From VGBO01 sp964453335 (lineage in GTDB: Bacteria > Actinomycetota > Acidimicrobiia > Acidimicrobiales > CAIXPF01), in assembly GCA_964453335.1 (NCBI GenBank), contig CAYVOK010000001.1, positions 1 through 64,000 on the forward strand: a stretch of DNA of 64,000 bases, written 5' to 3'. The first letter of the stretch is position 1; the number at the start of each line of letters is the position of its first letter. Shown one piece after another: positions 45,432 to 51,962 of this stretch. Under the pieces are notes generated by a model that had not been told where the DNA came from, made no database searches, and saw only the letters and a program-made list of their open reading frames with translations. Both the position numbers and the translations under genes were made by a program.

Positions 45432-45755
45432 TCAATCAGCAACACGACGCTGCTTTTCAACTGCAAGAGGATCATACTCCCGCTGGCGAGTAACACAAAC
45501 CCACTCATTTGCAGGAAGAGTGATGGTATTGTGTTCATCATGTCCTACCAGAATAGGGTTCTGGCTACGAACATAGATATCACCATTCTCATCAACATAA
45601 CTCTCACAATCAGAGATTGGAGTAGTAATTTGATGAGAGTGACCAGTCACTTCACCATATGCCAGAATGGCATCGGTCTTCTTCTGAACATTTTTAGGCA
45701 GTTCCTTCACCACCTTGAAGAAGATATCCCCTTGCCTTGCTTGAAACTGTGCCAT
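45432..45755 (-). CDS. Conserved QGD...GEVTGHSH protein
   Basis: 107 residues. RQGDIFFKVVKELP, LAYGEVTGHSHQI, DEHNTITLPANEWVCVTRQREYDP and a final RRVAD form a pattern I recognise from many phage and planctomycete hypotheticals (cupin-like size). His residues in GHSH and DEHN may bind metal (inference). AAGGGGGTG precedes the ATG; upstream a CCGTATAAT box. Confidence 0.8.
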   Translation of the reverse strand: MAQFQARQGDIFFKVVKELPKNVQKKTDAILAYGEVTGHSHQITTPISDCESYVDENGDIYVRSQNPILVGHDEHNTITLPANEWVCVTRQREYDPLAVEKQRRVAD

Positions 45756-45794
45756 AATGCACCCCCTTTCACTTAGTTATTAACACCCACCGTA

Positions 45795-45808
45795 TATTAT
45801 ACGGTTCA
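45795..45808 (-). promoter_or_regulatory. CCGTATAATATACGG box
   Basis: Palindromic CCGTATAATATACGG upstream of 45432-45755; a TATAAT-type promoter or operator. Confidence 0.4.
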
Positions 45809-45827
45809 GACACCCAAAAACAACCAA

Positions 45828-46547
45828 CTATCGGATGTTTTTATTCATCCATTCCCACTTATCCCTAGCAATTCGGTTATCTACGGAGCCGAACCGCAGG
45901 TCATCCAAATTTCCAAAAATAGCAGCCAGAAGAATAACCGGACTCATGCAAACCCAATATCCTACATTATAGAGGAATCCAAAGAATCCTTCTCCAGCCC
46001 TAGCCTTTTGCCAGAAAGTAGCATTCCTCTCCCACTCAAGCCTAGCTGCAATTGCTTCTATCTTTTTTTGGTGCAACCTTTGGTCTTCTTCATACCTATC
46101 TTCTCCACTTAAATAATCCATATAGTCAGACCAAACACTACTGTCTTTAATCATTTGAGGATCAATATTAGAGGGCTGATATGTAATGTCTAATACATAT
46201 GCCTTCACTGATAAACTATATCCCCAAACCGCATACTTCTTCAAAGTATCCCTAGTAAGAAACTTCCTAATCTTGCCCTGCTTAAATACAGCCATTACAA
46301 AGTTGGGCATAACAGGACAGTCCGAAGGGGCAAACTCTGGATGGAATCTAGCCCTGCGAATATCCTTCATACCCTCGTAGGGATATTCCTTGAGGATATG
46401 GCCAGCCCTACATATCGGCGTGTCCAAATTAATTATATTTTGGGCTAAGAGGTTCCTCACCTGCCCGGTGGTGAACTTCTTTGAATAATTTATTTCTTCC
46501 CCAAATTCAGGGACATGCCATTTTGCATTTTCTCCAGTAAACATCAC
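45828..46547 (-). CDS. Hypothetical protein with C-terminal TM segment
   Basis: 239 residues. Soluble N-terminal region (with GYF/RDI-like strand KFTTGQVRNLL), a coiled coil near 165-185, and one hydrophobic helix (about 195-218: GFLYNVGYWVCMSPVILLAA). GGAGGTGTG precedes the ATG. Confidence 0.72.
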   Translation of the reverse strand: MMFTGENAKWHVPEFGEEINYSKKFTTGQVRNLLAQNIINLDTPICRAGHILKEYPYEGMKDIRRARFHPEFAPSDCPVMPNFVMAVFKQGKIRKFLTRDTLKKYAVWGYSLSVKAYVLDITYQPSNIDPQMIKDSSVWSDYMDYLSGEDRYEEDQRLHQKKIEAIAARLEWERNATFWQKARAGEGFFGFLYNVGYWVCMSPVILLAAIFGNLDDLRFGSVDNRIARDKWEWMNKNIR

Positions 46548-46562
46548 ACACCTCCTTTCCAG

Positions 46563-46595
46563 TCCCTACTAGACCTCTTCAATTTTTTATCGCAG
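46563..46595 (-). promoter_or_regulatory. CTGCGATAA-type promoter
   Basis: -10-like CTAGTAGGGA; reads into 45828-46547. Confidence 0.74.
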
Positions 46596-47225
46596 TCACA
46601 AAACATTAAGATCTAGCTTGCCAATCTGCGGATCTAGATCATTAGCCCTAACATTCTCTACATACCAATCTATCAAATCAACAACTGGATCAAGTTTCTT
46701 ACCCAACTCTCTAATGAAAACATCGTTGGTATCCTTGAATGTTCTCACGCTAGGATCATCTAGCAATATCTTCCTAACCTTATTCAGTCCACAATGTAAA
46801 CAACCTTCTTCACTATACTTGCATAACTCGCATCCATTCTTTCCTCTATATGCAATCAAAGCATCTGCTAATGCTTGCAAAGATGATAAGAAGTTGCTAC
46901 CAATCTTAGTCATGCTAATCAAGTAAAAGAAACTTCCATCCTGCATTCTATATTCATACTCATATATCTTGGCGTTCTTAATCCTATCATTAAATACTCT
47001 GCGACAGTTAGTAGCTTCAATAGCAAAGTCATCCATGAGCAATGTTAGACATTCGGCAACTAACATTTGAATGATATTGATTGAGAAGTCTCCTGTAAAT
47101 ACTAGCTTCTCCATCTTAGATAACTTGCGTTTAATCTTAGCTGGCAATGATTTTCCTTCCTTAATCATCTTCTTGGCTAGGTATTGTAGTGTCAGCTTTA
47201 GTGTTGTATCTTCTTCCGATAACAT
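46596..47225 (-). CDS. Hypothetical protein with internal Cys cluster
   Basis: 209 residues, helical. CELCKYSEEGCLHCG (about 132-146) is a four-Cys cluster, possibly zinc. GAGGAGTCC precedes the ATG. A CATATAAT box lies just upstream behind the terminator of the next gene. Confidence 0.72.
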   Translation of the reverse strand: MLSEEDTTLKLTLQYLAKKMIKEGKSLPAKIKRKLSKMEKLVFTGDFSINIIQMLVAECLTLLMDDFAIEATNCRRVFNDRIKNAKIYEYEYRMQDGSFFYLISMTKIGSNFLSSLQALADALIAYRGKNGCELCKYSEEGCLHCGLNKVRKILLDDPSVRTFKDTNDVFIRELGKKLDPVVDLIDWYVENVRANDLDPQIGKLDLNVL

Positions 47226-47233
47226 AGTTGGAC

Positions 47234-47241
47234 TCCTCTGT
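47234..47241 (-). promoter_or_regulatory. CATATAAT -10-like box
   Basis: CCATATAATTAAT on the minus strand, 15 nt before the 47225 start region. Confidence 0.35.
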
Positions 47242-47257
47242 ATTAATTATATGGGCA

Positions 47258-47299
47258 TGAAAAAACCCCACCCAAGCAGTTGGTCTTGGGTGGGGTTCC
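47258..47299 (-). terminator. Intrinsic terminator
   Basis: GGAACCCCACCCAAG/CTTGGGTGGGGTTTTTTC hairpin ending the HTH gene. Confidence 0.9.
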
Positions 47300-47339
47300 A
47301 AAAACTTACAAGGGGCCAGCGTACCCCCCATAAGTTATG

Positions 47340-47906
47340 TTACTGGCGGTCGAAGACGCTGAGTGCCCCACGCCGTTCAAACTTAATGTTGTTTGTACGG
47401 GCGACTTCCAGCACCTTCGCATAGCTCACGCTCAACTCCGTACTGACTTGCTTCGCAGACTTGCCAGCCTTCAGAGCAGCCAGAACATCGGTCAGCTTAG
47501 AAGTGTCGGTGGTGGACACATTCTTACGCAGATTGATGTTGTTCTTCTTTGCGATGCCGTAAACCATGCCAATCGACAGGTTCATTTGCTTCGCAACAGA
47601 GTTGGCCCGTTCGCCGTTCTGAAGAAGTTCAGCAGCCTTCTTCAGAGTCTCGTCGCTGTGCTTAGGCAGCGTACGGCTGATCGGCTGATAAGCACCGATA
47701 GCCCGAAGAGCATGATACACAGTAGCCAAGTTCACGCCGAACTTAGCAGCAGCAGCCTTCGTTCCCTCAGTCTTCGCAGTCTGAAGGAAATCGTTGCGGA
47801 ACTGCTCGTTGGTCTTCACCAGCCACTTAAAAGGAATCTTCTCCTTCTTAGCGGACTCAGCAGCAGCGTTGGTGGTGGCGGGAACCGAAGTAGGAACATT
47901 AGACAT
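47340..47906 (-). CDS. Protein with three tandem helix-turn-helix domains
   Basis: 188 residues. Three HTH units: KAAAAKFGVNLATVYHALRA (about 50-70), RANSVAKQMNLSIGMVYGIAK (about 99-119) and SAKQVSTELSVSYAKVLEVAR (about 150-170). Ala-rich N-terminus. Triple HTH arrays bind long DNA sites; it is the best candidate in the window for a regulator, perhaps of the CTGCGATAA promoters. Its own 5' region carries two such promoters. Confidence 0.8.
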   Translation of the reverse strand: MSNVPTSVPATTNAAAESAKKEKIPFKWLVKTNEQFRNDFLQTAKTEGTKAAAAKFGVNLATVYHALRAIGAYQPISRTLPKHSDETLKKAAELLQNGERANSVAKQMNLSIGMVYGIAKKNNINLRKNVSTTDTSKLTDVLAALKAGKSAKQVSTELSVSYAKVLEVARTNNIKFERRGALSVFDRQ

Positions 47907-48006
47907 AGAAGCACACTCCTTTCAATTGCCCCATAGGGCAGACACAATAATCACTCCATTTCTGGAGTTTCCAGAAGCCCGTCAGGAACACCCTGACCAG
48001 CTTTTC

Positions 48007-48039
48007 GATTGACTAACTGCGATTGATTTTTTATCGCAG
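48007..48039 (-). promoter_or_regulatory. CTGCGATAA-type promoter with internal inverted box
   Basis: -10-like TTAGTCAATC. The spacer contains ATCGCAG, so CTGCGAT...ATCGCAG forms an inverted repeat; reads into the HTH gene. Confidence 0.7.
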
Positions 48040-48137
48040 TCACCAACCTTACACCATAATAGTACGGTGTGTTCAGGAAAACACAACCACACTTTACAAG
48101 TTTTTTTGCAGGTTGCCTTTAAACCAAGGCTCCTTAC
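48040..48137. other. Leader between tandem promoters of the HTH gene
   Basis: About 100 bases with no start codon near its ribosome-like AAGGAGCC; includes ACACCGTACTATTATGGTGT, an imperfect inverted repeat. Possible leader RNA or operator. Confidence 0.4.
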
Positions 48138-48170
48138 ACCATACTAGACATGCGATTTTTTTTATCGCAG
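48138..48170 (-). promoter_or_regulatory. CTGCGATAA-type promoter
   Basis: -10-like CTAGTATGGT; no gene directly downstream, so a second, distal promoter of the HTH gene. Confidence 0.68.
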
Positions 48171-48186
48171 CATCACTTTACCAAAA

Positions 48187-48225
48187 AGAAAACCCCCACC
48201 TAAGTCTAAACCTAGGTGGGGGTTA
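48187..48225 (-). terminator. Intrinsic terminator
   Basis: AACCCCCACCTAGG/CCTAGGTGGGGGTT-like stem (AACCCCCACCTAGGTTTAGACTTAGGTGGGGGTT split around a short loop) with T-run on the minus strand. Confidence 0.85.
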
Positions 48226-48241
48226 CGGCATTCAGAAGGAT

Positions 48242-48490
48242 TTAATCTACGAACTGGAGATGATCGCAACCAACCAACTGGAAAAGGATATTATCTTGAA
48301 AAAGATTTCCATCCTTTTGGGCCTCAAAGTCGTTGACTTCCCGGCCTTGATGCTGGTAGCAGCGAATCTTTGCCTCAAATTCGTAGTGTCTAGGAATTAC
48401 CAGGACGCTCTGTCCATTGCTAACTTCCAAAGGCTTGCGGATTCGCACCTTGTGAAGTCTGGTTGATCCTGTACCCCGTTTACTGGCCAT
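48242..48490 (-). CDS. Hypothetical small protein
   Basis: 82 residues. Start MASKRGTGSTRLH, overlapping the upstream stop by 11 nt. Basic N-terminus (KVRIRKP), beta-rich middle, ends in Gln/Asp/Leu. Function unknown. Confidence 0.68.
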   Translation of the reverse strand: MASKRGTGSTRLHKVRIRKPLEVSNGQSVLVIPRHYEFEAKIRCYQHQGREVNDFEAQKDGNLFQDNILFQLVGCDHLQFVD

Positions 48491-48998
48491 AAGTAAACCT
48501 CCCGCCTCGGGGCTGGGGTGGATAGTAGCCAAACATCGGATAAGGCATAGGGGGCATCGGCCTCCCGCTAAACCCTTGCTTGCCAGATGCAGTAGTCTGA
48601 AGTGCTTTAAAATCACCTTCGGCAGCAAGGTTCAAACGCTTGGAAAGAGCAAACACCACATTGGCCCGTGGATGATCGCTAGTCTTGCCCCGAAGAATAT
48701 CTTGCAGAGAATAAGAAATATCCTTTGCAAATTCTTGGGTCATGTGAATTGTGAAAACACCATCAAATCGTGCAATCTGATACTCTTCTGTTTCGGCAGT
48801 AGTGCCTTCGCCAGCCATCATCCTTGCAACATCATCCAAGAAGTTGGTGAAATCTTTGCTGATTTCTTCATCGTTGGTGATGATGTCTCTTACATCAGAG
48901 AGCATCTTCTTGTTGCAACTCAAGCAAACAAATTTGCCTAAGAGAGCAATGTTGAATTGGGGATTATCGTCATATCGGTTGGTAAATTTAGGGTTCAT
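48480..48998 (-). CDS. Hypothetical protein with P/G/Y-rich tail
   Basis: 172 residues. Start MNPKFTNRYDDNP after AAAGGAGTG. CLSC near residue 28, a helical middle, and a disordered C-terminus (MPPMPYPMFGYYPPQPRGG). Function unknown. Confidence 0.72.
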   Translation of the reverse strand: MNPKFTNRYDDNPQFNIALLGKFVCLSCNKKMLSDVRDIITNDEEISKDFTNFLDDVARMMAGEGTTAETEEYQIARFDGVFTIHMTQEFAKDISYSLQDILRGKTSDHPRANVVFALSKRLNLAAEGDFKALQTTASGKQGFSGRPMPPMPYPMFGYYPPQPRGGRFTYGQ

Positions 48999-49044
48999 TG
49001 TGGGCACTCCTTTAATACTTAAATGCTAACCATGATTAGAGTTA

Positions 49045-49092
49045 GTGCGGGGAACTCCCCCGCACAGGGAATTATACGGAAATCAAATTTCC
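49045..49092. promoter_or_regulatory. Leader hairpins and CCGTATAAT box of 48998
   Basis: GTGCGGGG/CCCCGCAC hairpin followed upstream by TTTCCGTATAATTCCC and a GGAAATTTGATTTCC repeat; a TATAAT promoter with a structured leader is plausible. Confidence 0.4.
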
Positions 49093-49093
49093 G

Positions 49094-49126
49094 TAATCCA
49101 CACAAAAACCCGAAAATTTATCGCAG
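49094..49126 (-). promoter_or_regulatory. CTGCGATAA box, weak -10
   Basis: Box intact but the -10-like region is GTGTGGATTA. Abuts structured RNA copy 4. Confidence 0.45.
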
Positions 49127-49135
49127 GGCTATGCG

Positions 49136-49141
49136 TATACT
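49136..49141 (+). promoter_or_regulatory. TATACT box of structured RNA copy 4
   Basis: TATACT 7 nt before the boxA-like GCTCTTTGGCAA. Confidence 0.45.
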
Positions 49142-49146
49142 TTCTG

Positions 49147-49451
49147 TAGCTCTTTGGCAAATTGGCAAGCACAGCGGCCTGTTGGTCGCCAATGAGACAG
49201 CAAATTCAGGCTTTGGCCGTAAATTACTGTCGAGCCCCACTAGGCACCTGAAAAGGCTAGTGAGTCAGCCCAACTAAGGGTTATCATACCTTTAGGCAAG
49301 TTGATAATAGGTTAATAAGGGTGCAGAACCGCCCGAATGGGTCAGTCACCTTTAGAATTCGATAACAGCCCTATATGGGCATAAAACCACATATGAAAAC
49401 TCCGATAAACTGCGGAGAAAATATGTAGTTAATTATGTGGCATCAGTCCAC
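49147..49451 (+). ncRNA. Dispersed structured RNA, copy 4
   Basis: BoxA-like GCTCTTTGGCAA (49149-49160). Helices CACTAG/CTAGTG, AAGGGT/ACCTTT (twice, both with a G-U only on the plus strand), GCCC/GGGC in place of CGCTC/GAGCG, CTCCG/CGGAG, terminal GTGG/CCAC. A second ATGTGG...CCAC and one ATGTCCC/GGGAC hairpin follow at 49480-49520. Confidence 0.75.
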
Positions 49452-49479
49452 CATTGTTGGCACTCCTTTGCAAACTAAC

Positions 49480-49522
49480 ATGTGGCAAAAGTCCACAATT
49501 ATGTCCCGAATAATGGGACTAA
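49480..49522. repeat. Extra terminal hairpins after RNA copy 4
   Basis: CATGTGG...CCAC then AATTATGTCCC/GGGAC: the terminal hairpin next to one unit of the 41-kb array type, a link between the two repeat families. Confidence 0.6.
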
Positions 49523-49542
49523 ACCGGACAAGGTGGGACTAC

Positions 49543-49971
49543 TCAAATTGGTAGCTGACAAGCAGCGTAACTAATGGGGGCACTACCTACTTTTACTCGC
49601 ATCTGCTTAGGCATTCCCATTTCAGGGGCCAGTATCCAGTAGGGATGGCTCCCACCAAAAAACATAACTTTCCGAATCAGGCAGGAATAACCTTGATAGG
49701 ACACCTCCGCCCCTTCCCCTAACTTTTGAGCCTCCTCAAGTGTCATGCCAGACACCTCCTCTCCTTTTAGTTCGTTCTTTTTTGAGAGCCAGATAATCCT
49801 GCCGTATTCAAATACGGCATGGGGCATTTCCTCATTGCTATAGAGAAATTCAGAATCTTCTTTGGTTACGCCGACCACCTCATGGGTGACGGCGCAAGAT
49901 CTGGGGCAAGGGGATTGGACATAATTAAAGTTATGTTCGAGGAATTGGAAAGTGTGCAGAATCGTTTGCAT
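49543..49971 (-). CDS. Hypothetical protein
   Basis: 142 residues, MQTILHTFQFLEHNF..., beta-rich, with VFEYGRIIWLSKKNEL and PYWILAPEMG. AAAGGAGGTC precedes the ATG. Own promoter. Function unknown. Confidence 0.72.
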   Translation of the reverse strand: MQTILHTFQFLEHNFNYVQSPCPRSCAVTHEVVGVTKEDSEFLYSNEEMPHAVFEYGRIIWLSKKNELKGEEVSGMTLEEAQKLGEGAEVSYQGYSCLIRKVMFFGGSHPYWILAPEMGMPKQMRVKVGSAPISYAACQLPI

Positions 49972-49984
49972 TATTGACCTCCTT

Positions 49985-50017
49985 TAGCAACTAAGATGTT
50001 TTGAATTTTTATCACAG
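49985..50017 (-). promoter_or_regulatory. CTGTGATAA-type promoter
   Basis: Variant CTGTGATAA, -10-like TTAGTTGCTA; reads into 49543-49971 and overlaps the divergent tRNA-Thr promoter. Confidence 0.68.
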
Positions 50018-50029
50018 GTAAACTATAAT
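50001..50029 (+). promoter_or_regulatory. Sigma70-like promoter of tRNA-Thr
   Basis: TTGAAT, 17-bp spacer, TATAAT, ending about 11 nt before the tRNA. It shares DNA with the minus-strand CTGTGATAA promoter. Confidence 0.65.
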
Positions 50030-50039
50030 AAAATATCAC

Positions 50040-50121
50040 GCCACCGTGCCCCGAATGGTAAGGGACCGGTTTTGTAAACCGGCGAGTTTTCTCATTGTTG
50101 GTTCAAGTCCAATCGGTGGCT
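50040..50121 (+). tRNA. tRNA-Thr(TGT) with long variable arm
   Basis: Acceptor GCCACCG/CGGTGGC, D-stem CCC/GGG, anticodon stem CCGGT/ACCGG with loop TTTGTAA (anticodon TGT), a 14-nt variable region able to form GAG/CTC, T-loop TTCAAGT. A long variable arm is typical of Ser, Leu and Tyr, not Thr. No CCA encoded. Confidence 0.85.
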
Positions 50122-50130
50122 AATTCTAAT

Positions 50131-50213
50131 TGCAAGGTGAGGGATTCGAACCCCCGAAGGCGAATGCCGTCAGATTTACAGTCTGATCCATTTGGCCACT
50201 CTGGCAACCTTGC
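50131..50213 (-). tRNA. tRNA-Tyr(GTA)
   Basis: Acceptor GCAAGGT/ACCTTGC, anticodon stem with loop CTGTAAA (GTA), long variable arm, T-loop TTCGAAT. A GCTATAATAT box lies just upstream on the minus strand. Confidence 0.95.
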
Positions 50214-50230
50214 ATAAAAATATTATAGCA

Positions 50231-50785
50231 TCAATCAAACTCTTTACTAACTGCATCATCAATAGCAATCTCAGCCAGCTTTGCAACATATATCTTAGTT
50301 ACATTCCATGCACTCGTCATAGACTGATTGAATTCCTCAAAAGCAGTAAGGAAACTATCATTTTCTGTAGGAATGCTGATAGACATTTCCCAGCAGCAGT
50401 ATTCTACATATCCACCAATACTCTTGCGGTATGATACAGCAGGAGTCAAAGACAATCCATAGACAGTATCAACAATATGCTCATCACGCTTTTCTACTTT
50501 AGGTAGATTAAACTTAGCACAAAACTTATTAATAGATTCAACTAAATCTTCAGATCTCTGGCTGAAGGTATCCAAAGCACCAGATTCAATTTTCTTATAT
50601 GGAACTAGATAATACTGTGTGTAGACATGTTCAAAGCTACCAAAGCTAACCCTAATCTGACGCAGTTCGCCTTCGCCACCCTCATGCGCTACTACTTTGC
50701 CAACTAGGGGCTTATACGCATCTTTGGTAGCTCCAACCATAACATAACAACCAACTGCGAACTTGTCATTAAGTGTTGTTTCCAT
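50231..50785 (-). CDS. Hypothetical protein with N-terminal KOW/SH3-like segment
   Basis: 184 residues. Residues 8-65 (VGCYVMVGATKDAYKPLVGKV, RVSFGSFEHVYTQYYLVPY) look like a small beta-barrel of KOW/SH3 type (weak inference); the rest is alpha/beta. Own promoter. Confidence 0.72.
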   Translation of the reverse strand: METTLNDKFAVGCYVMVGATKDAYKPLVGKVVAHEGGEGELRQIRVSFGSFEHVYTQYYLVPYKKIESGALDTFSQRSEDLVESINKFCAKFNLPKVEKRDEHIVDTVYGLSLTPAVSYRKSIGGYVEYCCWEMSISIPTENDSFLTAFEEFNQSMTSAWNVTKIYVAKLAEIAIDDAVSKEFD

Positions 50786-50819
50786 TCTGCACCTCCTTTT
50801 CGTTTGTTGTCCACTGTTA

Positions 50820-50852
50820 TGCCGACTAGGAATAAGTTATTTTTTATCGCAG
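50820..50852 (-). promoter_or_regulatory. CTGCGATAA-type promoter
   Basis: -10-like CTAGTCGGCA; reads into 50231-50785. Confidence 0.74.
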
Positions 50853-51395
50853 TCAGACTAGTATCTTTAAAGTACTTAGTCTTAAAGTATCGAAGTAAAG
50901 AGTTGCTTTCCTGTGGTACCAAGCTTTCGTAAAAGCCTCTGCGGCAGGAAGATTCTCAATACACTTGGCTACGACGGTCGTACCAACATATGGGTCCACG
51001 AGAGTAATTATCCAGGCTGGCACCTCTTCGATGAATTCATCATCGGTTACTTGGTCCATTGAGCCTACTTGGATAACTACAGCTCCCGTGCTATCAGATA
51101 TCGAACCATCCTGGTTAATTTGCAGGACTTCTCCCGGGTCCAGGAACTGACTGGCCTGCAGTACCTGCTGCAGTAGTTCATCATAATTTATGGCCCTAAA
51201 TCGGGCGATCAGGGGGCTATCTGACGCAAGGCCCTTGGGTAGAGGTCGATAGGCCTTTAAAAACGATTTTCGAACCCCTACGACTGAATTAGAATCAGTC
51301 AGTCTAACCTCATAGATATCTGGTCGTTCCCTGACAATACTGGCATTCTGCCACTTATTATTGATCAAGACCTTATGAGTAGTTCCGGAATGCAT
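50853..51395 (-). CDS. Hypothetical protein
   Basis: 180 residues. Start MHSGTTHKVLINNKWQ after AAGGGGGTGCG. N-terminal beta-barrel-like region (NASIVRERPDIYEVRLTDS), helical middle. No CTGCGATAA box; GGAACCTTGTACTTAATA precedes it, as at 28737. Confidence 0.7.
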   Translation of the reverse strand: MHSGTTHKVLINNKWQNASIVRERPDIYEVRLTDSNSVVGVRKSFLKAYRPLPKGLASDSPLIARFRAINYDELLQQVLQASQFLDPGEVLQINQDGSISDSTGAVVIQVGSMDQVTDDEFIEEVPAWIITLVDPYVGTTVVAKCIENLPAAEAFTKAWYHRKATLYFDTLRLSTLKILV

Positions 51396-51415
51396 GGCGC
51401 ACCCCCTTATTAAGT

Positions 51416-51446
51416 ACAAGGTTCCATTAGGGATTTGGAACCTTCA
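51416..51446. terminator. AAGGTTCC hairpin
   Basis: AAGGTTCCAAATCCCTAATGGAACCTT: 8-bp stem between 51463 and 50853; overlaps the GTACTT motif. Confidence 0.55.
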
Positions 51447-51462
51447 TAGTTTATAGTTTATG

Positions 51463-51897
51463 CTAGCTCAAACCTAACATAGCTAGACATTCTGGACCGA
51501 TGCCCCTAACCATCGATTCTTTGGTTAGTAGTTTGCATCCGCACCTTCCACACTTCCCCAAGTGTTCAACTTGGAAACCTGAATCTATAATCTTATCAGT
51601 AGTGCCATTCCAAATATTTTGTAGAATTCTATTGATTAGCTTATAGACCAAACTCTCAGTGTTGATATGCGAACTGCGGGTAAGGTTAACCTCACCGGTA
51701 TCTACATTGAGCATACCAATGTATTGATAGTCATTGGTAGCAGTATCCATGATACTGACAAAGTAGATAGAAGCGTCTGGTTTCTTAGCTACTCGGTAGG
51801 TGAAGGAGGTGGCAATGTTATGCTTCTTAGCGAAGTCTTCTGGCATACTGATTGAGAAGATAGCTCTCCCAGCCAGAACAAACTCTTTACTTACCAT
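51463..51897 (-). CDS. Protein with C-terminal DUF6011-like zinc knuckle
   Basis: 144 residues. Start MVSKEFVLAGRAIF after GGAGGTGCG. C-terminal CGRCGCKLLTKESMVRGIGPECLAMLGL is the C-x-x-C...RGIGPEC motif shared by DUF6011-type phage proteins. N-terminal part beta-rich. Own promoter. Confidence 0.78.
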   Translation of the reverse strand: MVSKEFVLAGRAIFSISMPEDFAKKHNIATSFTYRVAKKPDASIYFVSIMDTATNDYQYIGMLNVDTGEVNLTRSSHINTESLVYKLINRILQNIWNGTTDKIIDSGFQVEHLGKCGRCGCKLLTKESMVRGIGPECLAMLGLS

Positions 51898-51916
51898 TGC
51901 GCACCTCCTTTCCCGT

Positions 51917-51949
51917 TGAGAACTAAGAGGGGCTGGATTTTTATCGCAG
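51917..51949 (-). promoter_or_regulatory. CTGCGATAA-type promoter
   Basis: -10-like TTAGTTCTCA; reads into 51463-51897. Confidence 0.72.
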
Positions 51950-51962
51950 CCCCCTTCTGCTA

